A stretch of 64,000 nucleotides of DNA, from the NCBI GenBank assembly GCA_013400975.1, contig WBMZ01015363.1, forward strand, positions 1 to 64,000, read 5' to 3'. The DNA comes from Atrichornis clamosus (taxonomy: Eukaryota; Chordata; Aves; Passeriformes; Menuridae). Position 1 is the first letter of the stretch. Each line of letters begins with the position of its first letter. Below the pieces are notes generated by a model. That model made no database searches and was not told where the DNA came from. It saw nothing but the letters and a program-made list of their open reading frames with translations. A program made the translations under genes and the position numbers. Below, one piece after another: positions 47,800 to 59,300 of this stretch.

Positions 47800-50700
47800 A
47801 GACAAGCATGGCTTCAAGGCATCTCAGTTTCTTCAAAAATACAGAGACTCACATTGTAAACTAGATGGGGCATCCTTGTCCTGCATTTTCCCTTCTGTTG
47901 GGTTTTCTAAAACTCTGTTTTTAAAAAGCAGTATCCCAACCTTCCCAATGCAGCAGATTATCTCACTGAGTGTTAGCACAAACGACCCTCTTAAACCTGT
48001 TAGTTTCCTCTAAGGTCTTCCCTTTTTACATGTTTGCTTTAAACTAGAGGTCTAGTTGAGGTTTTAGGTGCCTCTGAAATACTGGTTTGCTGCATATCTC
48101 AGGAAGGTTATTTGGGACAGGTAGGTTGGTGACTGCGGGAATAGGAATTCAGTCTTGAAAACCAGCAAAGCATTAGGTACTGTATTGTTTGGCATCAAAA
48201 GCTTTCTCTAGATTGCTTTGCTTAGAATAATAATCAGATTTCTGTTAAATATTCAATGTTGTAATGGATGAGGGAAGGAGACTTGTTAAAGAATTGAAAA
48301 GTTGGATCTTTACTTTGGAAATGCGTATTTTGTTCTTGAACTCTTGAATAATGTGACATTGGAAAAAAACCTCTCCTAGTGATTAATACAACCATGAATA
48401 TTTGTGAACCAAGAAGAATTGTGCATGGGGAAAGCCTTTATGTAGCTGATCATGGAATTACCTAAACCAGAGAACTCAAAGAATTAGGAAATACCAATTA
48501 TGGTAAGATGCTCCTGATGACTCTGCTTCTTGTCTGCTCTTGGAAGTATTGATTTGTCTAGAAAGGAAATAATTATTGCTGACTGGAATCTCATCTCCTC
48601 TTTGAGTCACAGTGGCAAAGGTGCAGACAATGTAAATTCCTGCTTGATGTGGGTAACACTCTTACTTTACTCTCCCCTCCTATCTGTTACCCAAACGCAC
48701 GGAAAATTCTTTTCAGGCTTTCTTTCTATCTCAGTGGAATCAGCAGGAGAGCACATCATCCAGGGGTTTACAGAATAGCTTTCCAAATGTGGCAGATGTG
48801 TTCTCCTTTCTCTCTCTTCCTGATTGTACTAAATACCATATTCCTCAAGACTGGAGCAGTGGCAAGGGACAGGATACTGTGGTGAGTCCTACAGTGCAGA
48901 GAGCCAAGGGAATTGTCTTTGGAGACAATTTACTGGGTTTAAGTTTTACAAAATCAGCCTTGGTATGTACTTCATATAAATAAAGGAAAAAGCAATTGAA
49001 AAGGTAATGGGGATGCTTTGGGACAACTTTCATGTTCTCTGTCCTGATTTTGATTTTCTACTGCAGCTATAAAAAAGAGATATATCTAGATATATATAAA
49101 ATATTTGAAATTTATGATTATTCTAGGTAAAAAGATAGGATGTGAGTAGACAAAGGCACTGCACTGTCTCAGCTTCTTATTTTGGGTTGTTCTAGATGTC
49201 TTTCCTTAAAGCTTGAGTTGTTGCTGTCTGATAGCCATTATTAGGGCTATAGAGAGTGCTGAAGTGAGAATTAATTTCATCTTAAAACAAAATATGCACT
49301 TCTATCTTCCAATGTGAAAAATACCATCAAAATCCCATAAGTTTTGAAGATCTACAGCAGGTGGGCACCCAAATGGTTTGGTTTGGCTGAACTGATGGCA
49401 TGCATGGTGCTGCAAGGATTGGAAGTGTGTAGTAGCTGAGGATCAAGTTCTGCCTGCTTGAGGAAGTGACAGTTGGTTAAACTGGGCAGAATCACTGCAT
49501 TGCATTTAAATGAGGAAGCCTCCTGGCATCCTTGTTTAAGACTTCCAACAGTGAAGTCTGTTAGGAAGGCAGAATGTTACAAATAATTATACCTTATTGC
49601 TAGTTATTTGCTACATCTGAATGCAATATAGGATGATTTTCACTGCCTTGAATATAGCTAAAGTGACCTAAAATAAATTTTGCATGTTGCCACCTTTGCA
49701 TCAGTGGGGATTTAGGACGGGGTATGAAATAGTTCAGGCAGCAGTGTCCAGGTCCTGCTCAGAGCAGAGTGGTGGCCAGGAATTCTTTGCATCCACAGCT
49801 GCTTTGGGAGTGATGTACCGGTGGAACCAGAGGTTTGCTGTGCTTCAGGCACACAGCAGCTTCTGGCTTTTTAGGATCTCTTGGCAGTAGCTGAGGAAGG
49901 AAAATCTGTGCCAAATACCAGAGTAAGCATCAAAGTTCAAGGGCATGCTACTAATTCTTGCAATCATAAGGCCACATGTTAACAAAATGAGCTTTACATG
50001 TCCCGCAAATATTTCTGCCATGCAGACAGTCCAGGAGCATGCAGGTATTTATTGACAGCTAAGTAGTCATTGCCCTGAGAGGGGAATCTACTTATTAACA
50101 AAAAGGAAAAAAATAAAAGAGATGACTTCAACAGTAAGTCTAAGGTTTTCTGTCTGCCTGTGTAAGGAAAGAAGTTGAAGCACTAACGTGGGGTTTAGCC
50201 ATGTGTTAAAGCAGTGGTGGGCAATAACACAGAACTCTTGTGAAAGCTCAGAGCAGGAGAGGGGCAATGTAACCCTTTACAGTGAGGGATGGGCTTGAAT
50301 TGGGGACTAGTCTCCAACAGAAGATCCAGTCAAGAGGTTTCTTCCTTAAGTATATGAACAGAAAACTAGCTTAGGTGCAGCTAGCAACCAAAGCAAGCCA
50401 TATGTCAAAGGACATATGCAGAGTTTTCAGGAATACTGAAACTATGGGATGAAGTTGATTTATTCTGTCAAATCTCTTCTTGTGTATTTGTATTCGTAAG
50501 TAGCAATGTCATCCACTGTCAGTACTAAATCTTTACTTTCACTGTGAGCTATATATGCAGTTACAAAGTAAAGAGTGAATTTAGAGCTTGGCTTCTCAGA
50601 TATTTGATTAAAATCCACGTGTTCCTAGTATTTTGTTGATCAGACTGAATATTATTTATTGGATGATACTGAATATAGAGTGCACGTGAAAACACTCCCA

Positions 50701-51480
50701 GGAAGATGATGTTCTCTCCCCTTGTTCTGAGTGAGGGTTGGTATCATTGCTCAACATTCTTTGTGGTATTGATCATGTCTGCATAGCAGGTACATTGTCT
50801 GGTTCTGTAACTGCTCTAATACAGTTTTGTTCAACCACATCTTTCCAGTATTCAGAAACTTTCAAAATTAGAAAACTCTTCTTGATGCTTTTTGTTGGTT
50901 TGTATCATCCCTTTCTTATCTTTCTGCTTTATTCTCCAATCCTCTTAGAGACTTCTTGTGACCTGCAGTGATTTGTCTCATTTGTATTACTGATCCTCTT
51001 CAGCATGTTTTATAAATACTACGTGCACTCGAGGCATTATTGAGACAGTGTTGAGGTCTGGCTTGCAGCACATGGCAGCTCTCTGGGCTCTGGCACCACA
51101 GTTTGTGGTTGTGTGCTTCCTGGTGCTGGATGACATTTCTGTTAAATCCTCTGCGTTTTTGAGAAGGAAACAAGATGTTACTGTTCTCATGTGTATTATG
51201 CATTTGAACACTAAAAGAAAAAGGGCTGTGTAAATGGGGAAACTTCCTGGTGTGTTACCAGCAGGGATGTGATTGTAGTGGATGTGGCTTTTTGACAGTG
51301 TGATTTAGTATTTTAGGTAACAATCAAAATTGACTCCATTAAGTTTATATTAATTACAGTCAACTTGTGAGCTAGATCTTCTACTGAGATGGGTAATTCT
51401 GGTCTCATCACAGGATACTTCAGAAGCTGAAACAAGGATACAATTTTTGCCCATTTATACACCTGCTATTTCTTTTCTAG
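47749..51480 (+). other. ANKHD1: Intron 11 (3,732 bases)
   Basis: It runs from donor gtgagg to acceptor ctatttcttttctag, phase 0. The first 51 bases double as coding sequence of the putative short isoform and the next part as its 3' UTR. A 16-bp perfect AT palindrome centred on TCTAGA lies at 49080-49095. No other gene seen. Confidence 0.93.
48979..48984 (+). terminator. ANKHD1: Candidate poly(A) signal for the short isoform
   Basis: This is the first AATAAA I find downstream of the TAA at 47797. A T/GT-rich stretch (about 49029-49060, including ttttgattttct) follows. It would define a 3' UTR of about 1.2 kb. A second AATAAA lies at 49672-49677. Such hexamers are common in AT-rich introns, so this is only a candidate. 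Confidence 0.3.
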
Positions 51481-51568
51481 GAGCACGAATCTGAAGGTGG
51501 TAGAACCCCACTAATGAAGGCTGCGCGAGCTGGTCACTTATGCACTGTGCAATTCCTGATTAGCAAAG
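51481..51568 (+). CDS. ANKHD1: ANKHD1 exon 12 (repeat 13)
   Basis: The exon has 88 bases, phase 0 in and phase 1 out. Peptide: EHESEGGRTPLMKAARAGHL then CTVQFLISKG. The acceptor has a long pyrimidine tract. It continues directly from ADL of exon 10 when the cassette is skipped (ADLEHESEGG, the common form) or from GKHQ when it is included. Confidence 0.97.
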
Positions 51569-52188
51569 GTAAAATGCTGGTTTTAAATAACTAATTAAAA
51601 AGCTTAAAATGCCACTTTACAATGCTACATGTTTGTGATCCATATTCAAAATTTTTCTGGTTATGTGTATATGAGTATTTGTCAAACCCCTAAGGATTTT
51701 TTAAAATTTCGTGTAGTTCATGATAGAATGGATTACAAAATACTTTGTTAGTTGCTTTTCCTACTCTGTTGTATAGATTAGATTTGAAGTACAGCAGTTA
51801 TTTCTAGTTTCTTAAAAAAGGCACTTCCTCCTTCAGAAAAGCACATCAAATACTGTCTGAAACAGTAGCAATTGCACCACATAGTGATGCTGCTCAGTGC
51901 TTAGAGGGAACATTTGGAAGTTGTGCTTTTTACACCATGTGTTCCCTCACTTAACACTTAGGAGCCCACTGTTGCTGTTGCAACTGCCTTGTCTTTACTA
52001 GATGAGGAGGAGGATGTGTAGAAGCCAATCGGTTATTCAAAATCCCTTGCTCTTTCCCTAGAAGTGAGTAGGAAGTAGTTGGATTAGAAGAGTAAAGTTT
52101 GTGTCTGTTCCACAAAATACTGTACTTTTTGGTACTTTCTTTTAGAAAGAATTTTCTTGTGTTTAATTCTGAGATCATCCCTTTCTAG
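51569..52188 (+). other. ANKHD1: Intron 12 (620 bases)
   Basis: It runs from donor gtaaaa to acceptor tccctttctag, phase 1 in a glycine codon (KG|AN). Nothing else seen. Confidence 0.95.
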
Positions 52189-52316
52189 GTGCCAATGTGA
52201 ACAGGGCTACAGCCAACAATGATCACACAGTGGTGTCCCTGGCCTGTGCTGGAGGTCACCTGGCTGTGGTTGAGCTGCTTCTGGCTCACGGGGCGGATCC
52301 TACTCATCGGCTCAAG
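52189..52316 (+). CDS. ANKHD1: ANKHD1 exon 13 (repeats 13-14)
   Basis: The exon has 128 bases, phase 1 in and phase 0 out. Peptide: GANVNRATANNDHTVVSLAC, then AGGHLAVVELLLAHGADPTH and RLK. The RATANNDHTVVSLA version is diagnostic of ANKHD1 (ANKRD17 has RTTANNDHTVLSLA, recalled). The donor gtattc lacks the usual G at +5 and is the weakest in the window; the following intron is very short, which may compensate by intron definition. Confidence 0.97.
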
Positions 52317-52470
52317 GTATTCACTTACAGCTGTCATTTATCATAGGTACTGAAAGAACTACATAAATAGAGTAGTAAATCTAAATCATAGAGTCATATC
52401 TTATGTGGGGATGCTACACTGGGGAGCAACACTCATCTTCTGGCTTTTTTTTTCCAAAATCTCACTTCAG
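52317..52470 (+). other. ANKHD1: Intron 13 (154 bases, the shortest)
   Basis: It runs from weak donor gtattc to acceptor ccaaaatctcacttcag with a T-run upstream. Phase 0. Confidence 0.95.
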
Positions 52471-52614
52471 GATGGCTCAACAATGCTCATTGAAGCTGCC
52501 AAGGGAGGACACACAAATGTTGTTTCTTACTTGCTGGATTACCCAAACAATGTTCTGTCGGTTCCTGCAGCAGACTTGTCCCAGCTCACACCTCCATCTC
52601 AGGATCAGTCTCAG
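52471..52614 (+). CDS. ANKHD1: ANKHD1 exon 14 (repeat 15 and array end)
   Basis: The exon has 144 bases, phase 0 on both sides (48 codons, frame-neutral). Peptide: DGSTMLIEAAKGGHTNVVSY, LLDYPNNVLSVPAADLSQLT and PPSQDQSQ. It holds the C-terminal cap repeat and the LLDYPNN exit, after which the chain becomes proline/serine-rich. AADLSQLT differs slightly from human TTDVSQLP (recalled). The donor is gtaagg. Confidence 0.97.
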
Positions 52615-53274
52615 GTAAGGCATAAGGAGTTTTTTTAAATAGCACCATTAATGTTGCAAAGAAACACTTCTATAGTAGTTAATTTTGACATGAACATAGA
52701 CAGTGGAAGGAATTTTAAAAGCTCTGCACACATCGGAATGGCAGCGTGTGAGAGAATTGATTGGTGTTACCTGCAGAGATCTGAAGAACGCAAGCTTTGT
52801 TCCCTTTCCTGCTCCTTGGACAGGATAGTTCCAAACCTAGGATCTCAAAAGGATGTGTTTTCTTTTCTACGTTGGCTTGATATTTAGTTGAAACAGTTCT
52901 AAATCCTTGTGACAGCACCCCTCACATGGTTTTACTGATTCTGTTATAAGAAAGAAAATACCATGTAAATTCAGAATTCTGCAGTCTGGAGATGTAGCTT
53001 TCCAGTGGAGTTAGTTGTTTAAAGGCCTAAAGGAATTAACAGTTTTCCAGTCAACACAGCCTGGGATTTTGCACAGAGTAGCACAGTTAACTTTTGTCAT
53101 CTTCTCCCCAATAAAATAGCACGGGACAGGTCATACCAAGAGGTAGCATAGCATACACAGCTGGGGAAGAGTGGACTGGAGTGTGCTGTAGATCTGTATC
53201 CTTGTATTAACACTTCAAGATCTGGTTTGTCAGAAGGTGTTTTTATCTGAGTGTGTGTCTGCCTTTCTTTTCAG
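52615..53274 (+). other. ANKHD1: Intron 14 (660 bases)
   Basis: It runs from donor gtaagg to acceptor tgcctttcttttcag, phase 0. No other feature recognised. Confidence 0.95.
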
Positions 53275-53377
53275 GTTCCCCGTGTCCCGGTGCATACGCT
53301 CGCTATGGTTGTACCTCCCCAGGAGCCTGACAGAACCCCTCAAGAGAACTCCCCACCTCTCTTGGGAGTAGTAAAAG
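53275..53377 (+). CDS. ANKHD1: ANKHD1 exon 15 (proline-rich spacer)
   Basis: The exon has 103 bases, phase 0 in and phase 1 out. Peptide: VPRVPVHTLAMVVPPQEPDR then TPQENSPPLLGVVKG. It is disordered in character, linking the first ankyrin array to the coiled coil. The MVVPPQEPD motif is common to ANKHD1 and ANKRD17. The donor gtcagt has a C at +3, which is unusual, and is followed by an 8.3-kb intron. Confidence 0.96.
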
Positions 53378-56300
53378 GTCAGTATGTAGCCACTCGGAGA
53401 ATATATGTGGTTTGGAAATGGATAGATTAGGGATCATTTTATTAGAGCTTATGCATAGTGTAGTCCACTTGATCAGTTCTTGAACACCTCTAATGAAGTA
53501 TAACCTAAAACTATTTTATATAGTTCATAGTTTTTTGCTTATTTTCTTGCATTCTACGGTATAGCAACACTGGTTGTTCTAATCTTATTATGCTTATTCT
53601 AATTTATTAGAATTATGAAGCATATTCTTTTTTTTGGGATGAAAATGCTTGTGGTAACTGCCGTAGTGCAGACTGATTAAAAAGTTAATGTATTCTAGAT
53701 GTGGTGTTAACTTTCCGGTATTGTACAGTGCTCATATAGAACAGTTGCAGCTATTATCCGTGAACTTGATACGTCAGTTTTTTTCTGTTCCTACAGTAGC
53801 TATGCAAACATCTTGGCACTGTAAAACGTCAGCGCAGATTTACTTACAGGAGAGTTTTTGTTGTATTTAGTAATAGTTCTCTTGTAAGTAATCATATCAG
53901 GGTTTTTGCTTTGAACATGGTCGAACTGGTTGGTTAAAACTCCTTGCAGTCATTAATTGGCAATGAGGGAGTTGGTTTCCAGCTGTGGATTCTGTAACAA
54001 AATCTTCACATCTGCTAAGTCAGCTCAGAAAGAGAAGCACATTCTCAAGTGCAAAGTTACAAACTGCAGCTCCTAATGATCTACAGTTTTGGATGGGAAT
54101 CTTGAGTATTACAGTATCCAAAGCTCTGTTAGCTGGATCTGCTTAAATCCTTTGTTTGAGGAAGCACTGAGCACTTCCAGAACAAACAAACAAACATAAA
54201 CCCCTGAGGGGCACAAACGAAGAGAGAAAATCATTGTCTACCTGCTGGTATCTGAGTGTGCAGCTGTGCCCCTCTCCATGCATATGCCATGTGTGTGACC
54301 TCTCAGATGCACTTGCTGTCTCATTTCCTAGGATGTGCAACACTTGGTATTTTGGATTTCGTAAAAATGGTTCAAATAAACCAGCAAAAAGCTATATACC
54401 AGCTTGTGTGTCTTTCCAGTTCGATGCCTGTTAGCACTGCGGAGTGAGAGTGTTCTGGGAGCACATTTTGTGGTGCATGGGAATCAGTGAGGGATTAGTT
54501 GGTGCTGAGTCAGAAGACCGAAGTTAAAAGCTAAAAGTTTCATGTTATTTAATCAAATTATGGAAAGCAAATCGTTTATTGTAGTTTAGGAAACAGCTCT
54601 CATTACAAACACCTTATTGCCAGTGTCAGCAGATCCTCAGGGGTGTTTTTCAGAGTACTGTGGTGTTGGGACTGGCACAGGGAGATCTCATTGTTCGCAG
54701 GGGTTCAGGACATGCTTCATGCGTGTCAGCAAAACTCATCTGTGCTGTGTTGCAGGAGGTGCAGCAATCCCAAATGTGTAATCAGGCTGATGAAGCATTC
54801 CCAAAAACTGTGTGCAAAGTTCGTCTGTATCTCAGATCTTTAGGGGGAAGATGGTATTTTTGTACTAAACGCTGTGTATTCATTGCAGTGCAGTCGGTGT
54901 GCTGTGCTGAACTGCCATTTGTAACTTGTTACACACACGTGGCTTTAATTCACCAGACTTCCATCACTAAACTTCTTGGAAAATGAGGGGCAAAAGGGGG
55001 AGTGAGTTGAGGTGTTTGTCATTTCCAAGGCAGGAGAGCAGTGAAGTTCTTGCATAACAAAATTGCTTATCCAGGGGAAGACCAATTACTTGCCTTCAGT
55101 TAGAATTAGCTCCTGAGTTTTTGTATAAACTGTGAACTGCTGGGATGCAGGAGAGCAGCACCTTGCTGCCTTAACCTCAGAACAGTAAGATTTTTTTATG
55201 GACCTGTTTTGCAAGAAATGCAATAGTGACACCTTGTTTTCTAAAGAGTTCTTGGCAAGTCAGATGTAAAACTTAAACTCGCTTAAGTGTTCTTGTTACA
55301 ATTCAGGTATGACATGAGGTTTTTCAAGAGGAATTTATGGTCTAATTTTGAATTTTGTTATTCTTCATTAAAGCAAGAAGGCATATGGGATCACTTCTAT
55401 TTGAATAATTATTTTGGCAAAGGTTTTTAATATTGGTATTTAGCAACTGTAAAAAGAAACATTTCAGAGGTGACAGTGGATCTAGAAAGATTAGATAAAG
55501 GTGACAAGCCAAGATGGTAACTTGGAAAGAACTGAAGAAAAATCAGGTGAAAGAAGCGAAATTTGAGAATTAGTTATGGAACTGACCAGACCTCAACTCC
55601 TAGGTGCTTAGGAAGGACTGGTTTTAGTGCATTACATTTTGCATGTCTGCTGTGTCCGTGCAAAAGAAATCCCAGTGCAGTTCAGCTCTTTCTGCTTCCA
55701 TGGGGAGAGGCAGAATCGTTAGCAGATTCTACCTGCTGCTGCCCTTGCTGAACAGGGCAGGAATACTCAGCAACAATTGTGATGCAGCAGCTCAGCGCGA
55801 AGATTTTTTTTGGGTAGAAAACCCAAGTGTGCTGTTTCTGCAGGCCTGAGGGGTTGTCTCCTGCAGAATCCCGTGAGGGCTGTCCTGCAGCTTTATGTGC
55901 CCCTGCACCTGCTGCCCTTCACAGCCCAGCCCAGCGAGCAGTCCAGAGGAATGCCGTTGGATTTCTTAAGGACACCAGCTGTTGATAATCCCATCTGCTT
56001 TGTAAATGCAAGTCAATGGTTCCTGCAGAGCCCTGTGCAATGTGCTGGGGAGCACAGGGCTGGAGCCCAGGGCATGCTCTAGATCATCATTGGAAACATG
56101 CTGGGACAACAGCGGATGCTCAGGGAGCCTGTGGAAAGCAGCAGGGTTGTTTTCTTAGTCAAAATATTTTGACTAACATAAGTTGTTTCTAACCATGTCA
56201 AAATTTAAAGTAGTCTGGTTTTGGAGACTGAGGTATCAGGTGTTTAGTAAATTTTTCTCCAGATTTTTTTACTTCATAGTTATTCTGAAATTGTGCTTAC

Positions 56301-59300
56301 ACATGAATTAATTGGCCTAAAGTGAGTACTTAAAAGCTGTTAACTTGCTGCCATTAGACTTTTCCACTGTCATTTTAAGTGGGCACTAACTTGCAGCATT
56401 TCTCATTTGGGGTGCAGGTTTTTGAGAATTACACTAGAGCAAACAGGCCTATTCGGGTGAAAGCTGCCCATGTTTGTTTTTGATCCATGTGAAGGAGACC
56501 AGAGTTCCCTTAAAGTTCAGTAGTACTTCTGGAATCTGTAAGCTTTCTAAGTTAGACCTTCAGTATATGGTATCTCCTGGATCCCCATGCTAAATCCAAG
56601 TCTGATGATATAGAGAAAGGGAAGGAAAACTGTTAACTTCAATAGCTACAAATAATATGAATATTTTTTACTCTGATATCTGACTTCTCTGCCTGACACT
56701 GAGTTATATATCCTGGCAGAGATCTCAGGCATTGTGTGATTTAATTGAAATAGGGGCCAGGTTAACAGTAAAACTAGGAAGTTATATGGCTTTCATTGAG
56801 GTAAAGGCATTAGTAACACAAGCTGATATTCCTACTTTTCCAGCTTTTGCATTCTTATTCCTTCCATATTTTTCTACTGCACAGTCCAGCTGCCTGTTCA
56901 CTGTTAAAACATCTGATCAACTCTTGCCATTTCCTCCTGGAAATTTCCTGTCCAGGTTAGCAGCTGGCCCAGGTGTCTGGGTTGAGTTCCCAAGGGAGAT
57001 TTCACTATCCATGCCTCCTGACTTCTGAACTTCACTAATACTTTCTTTGTATACTTAAAGACTTGCTCTCTTTTCTGCAAATCCTCAGCAGTGCAGGCAG
57101 GTGATTTAACACCAAGACACGTGTAGGTGCCCAAGAGCACAGATATGTAACAGTCTTTTTACTGTGGTTTGTGAAATTCTGCTCCTTTGAAGTTCCAGTC
57201 ACCTGCTTGCCACCAACTAATAAATTACATCTTAGCAATTTTTCAGTTAGATACCATAAGGAAACTTGGGAAGAAGACTAATATTGAAAAGTAACTCAAG
57301 TTTTTGAATGGCTGAAAATTGAGTTCAGTTTGGCTTGGTTTCAGCCGTGCAGCCATTGCCCACTGGATAGCATTGCACCTATTGCCTGCAATTTTCTGTA
57401 GATACAGCTGCAGGAGTGATAAAGACTGGCAAAATTACTCCATGGTTCCAGGAGGAACATTGTGAACATACGAACTCATCATTCAGCCTCCTGCCAATTA
57501 TCCTATCCTTTATAAAGAAGAATTCAGTATGGATTAAAAACCATGTAGCAGAGGAATTTGCTTAGGAAAAGTAAGCTTATTTTCTTTCCAAATTAGCCAG
57601 ATTATGGAATATTATACTTCACATTTCTGTGTATACAGAGTAACTGTTTCTCTAGGTCCTTAGAGCTGAATTTCTTACTAATTACAGTTAAACACTGAAT
57701 TTTCATGAAAATTCAATATTGAGTTAATCTTACTCCTTTTGATGGGGCTGGTGAGTTTTAATTGCAGACTTCAAATTGAACTCTCGACTTCTGAGTGAAA
57801 TCAGATTTTAAAAAGAAAAACCTCAAGTACAAGAACAACGGACAAGCAATTCTGATAACAGAGCGCAAAAATGACATGGTGATTCATACAGATTTATATA
57901 ACAGGATCTCCAGCAGAGAAGATGTATTTGAATGTACAAATGTGTATCACACACAGCTGACTTTTTTCTTACTGTCATTTTTTAATGCTGGAAAAATCTT
58001 TTGTGCTTTACTGTTTGGATTTGGATCCACTTTTTTTGTCATTTAGCAACTCTAGAAATTAAGGAGCTGTTAACAAATCTCAGACTTTCGTCTAATAAAA
58101 TATACTAATATTGTATATATAAAAGTATAATGTAACTGAAAGGGTATATAAATTAGTTCTTTCTTGGGAGAAGTGACCTTATATGGATTATATGTTAAGG
58201 CTTGAAGAGCATGTTCCTTGAGAATCTTTAGCCGCTCATGAGGAAATACGGTATCAGACTTGTTTGTTGGCAGCAATTGTATAAATACCAAACGTGTTCT
58301 AAGCAAATTTAAATTAGAAGAGTTTAATTGCTTGGGAAAGCCACCTCAGGACTACAAAACTGAAGGGTCTTTTTCTAGACTCTCGCTCACAGTGTTTAGG
58401 GCCTTTAAATGTTATTTGCAGTGAGAAGCATTAAAACCTGGTCATGGTGTCCTCTCTGCAAGTTGCTGGGTGCTCAAGAGACTGGGAATGATGCTGGAAG
58501 AGGCTCATTGAGGTGAACAGACTGTTGCAACTCAAATCTGTGGGAGATGATCTTAAGTTTATGAGAGAAGTACAGGAAATGGCCACAGGAGACACCTGTC
58601 ATTTCCTGGAGAGAAGAGGAAATCAAAGCAGTGGATGGGATGCCGTGTTTGGGCAGAGTAGGTCTTACCCTGAGTCATTAATGTTGGTCAGAGTCCTGGC
58701 TGAAGATGTGCATGCTCTGCAGGAATTGTGGTGAAGGCTGAGTTGGGCAGGGTAGGGACCAGAATTTGTGAGCATTGCAAATGCAAATAAAAGATCAGTT
58801 GGTGATACTGTTCACAAAATAATTCGGGAATCAGTCTGGTTTTTACTCTGTGGCTTTCCTAGCATGCCCAGAACCTCTCTGGGTTTTCTGTCAGCTGATC
58901 AATTCTTTTTCCTGTAGTCATGGTACCTGATGGCAGGTGGTATCTGTGTAGCAACAACTGGAGTTCAGTTACCTTCAGTTTAAACAACTTTCATACTAAT
59001 CAAGTCTTCTAAAAGTGGCCAGAACAGTTGCTTTATAGGCCAGATTGACTGATTCGTGTTGCTAGGTGTAATTTGGTAGTAGGCTGGTTATGTAGATGAC
59101 AGATGCTTCCCTGAAAAGATAAATGTATAAAATAAACTTAAAAAAAAAGATTGGCACGATTATGATCTGGCCTGTGATTGGATTCTTAAGTCTTACTGCA
59201 CTTATATATTTCAAAAGTGAAAGTACAAAGTGTCTGGTTTGTAATTACGTACTAAAATGAGCACAGTATTTTTCAGGATACTGTAATATAGAGGTGATTT

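Noticed and set aside
52386..52400. aatcatagagtcat, resembling the reverse complement of the CR1 terminal repeat
   Set aside because: The following bases do not continue into a CR1 tail, so the match is too short.
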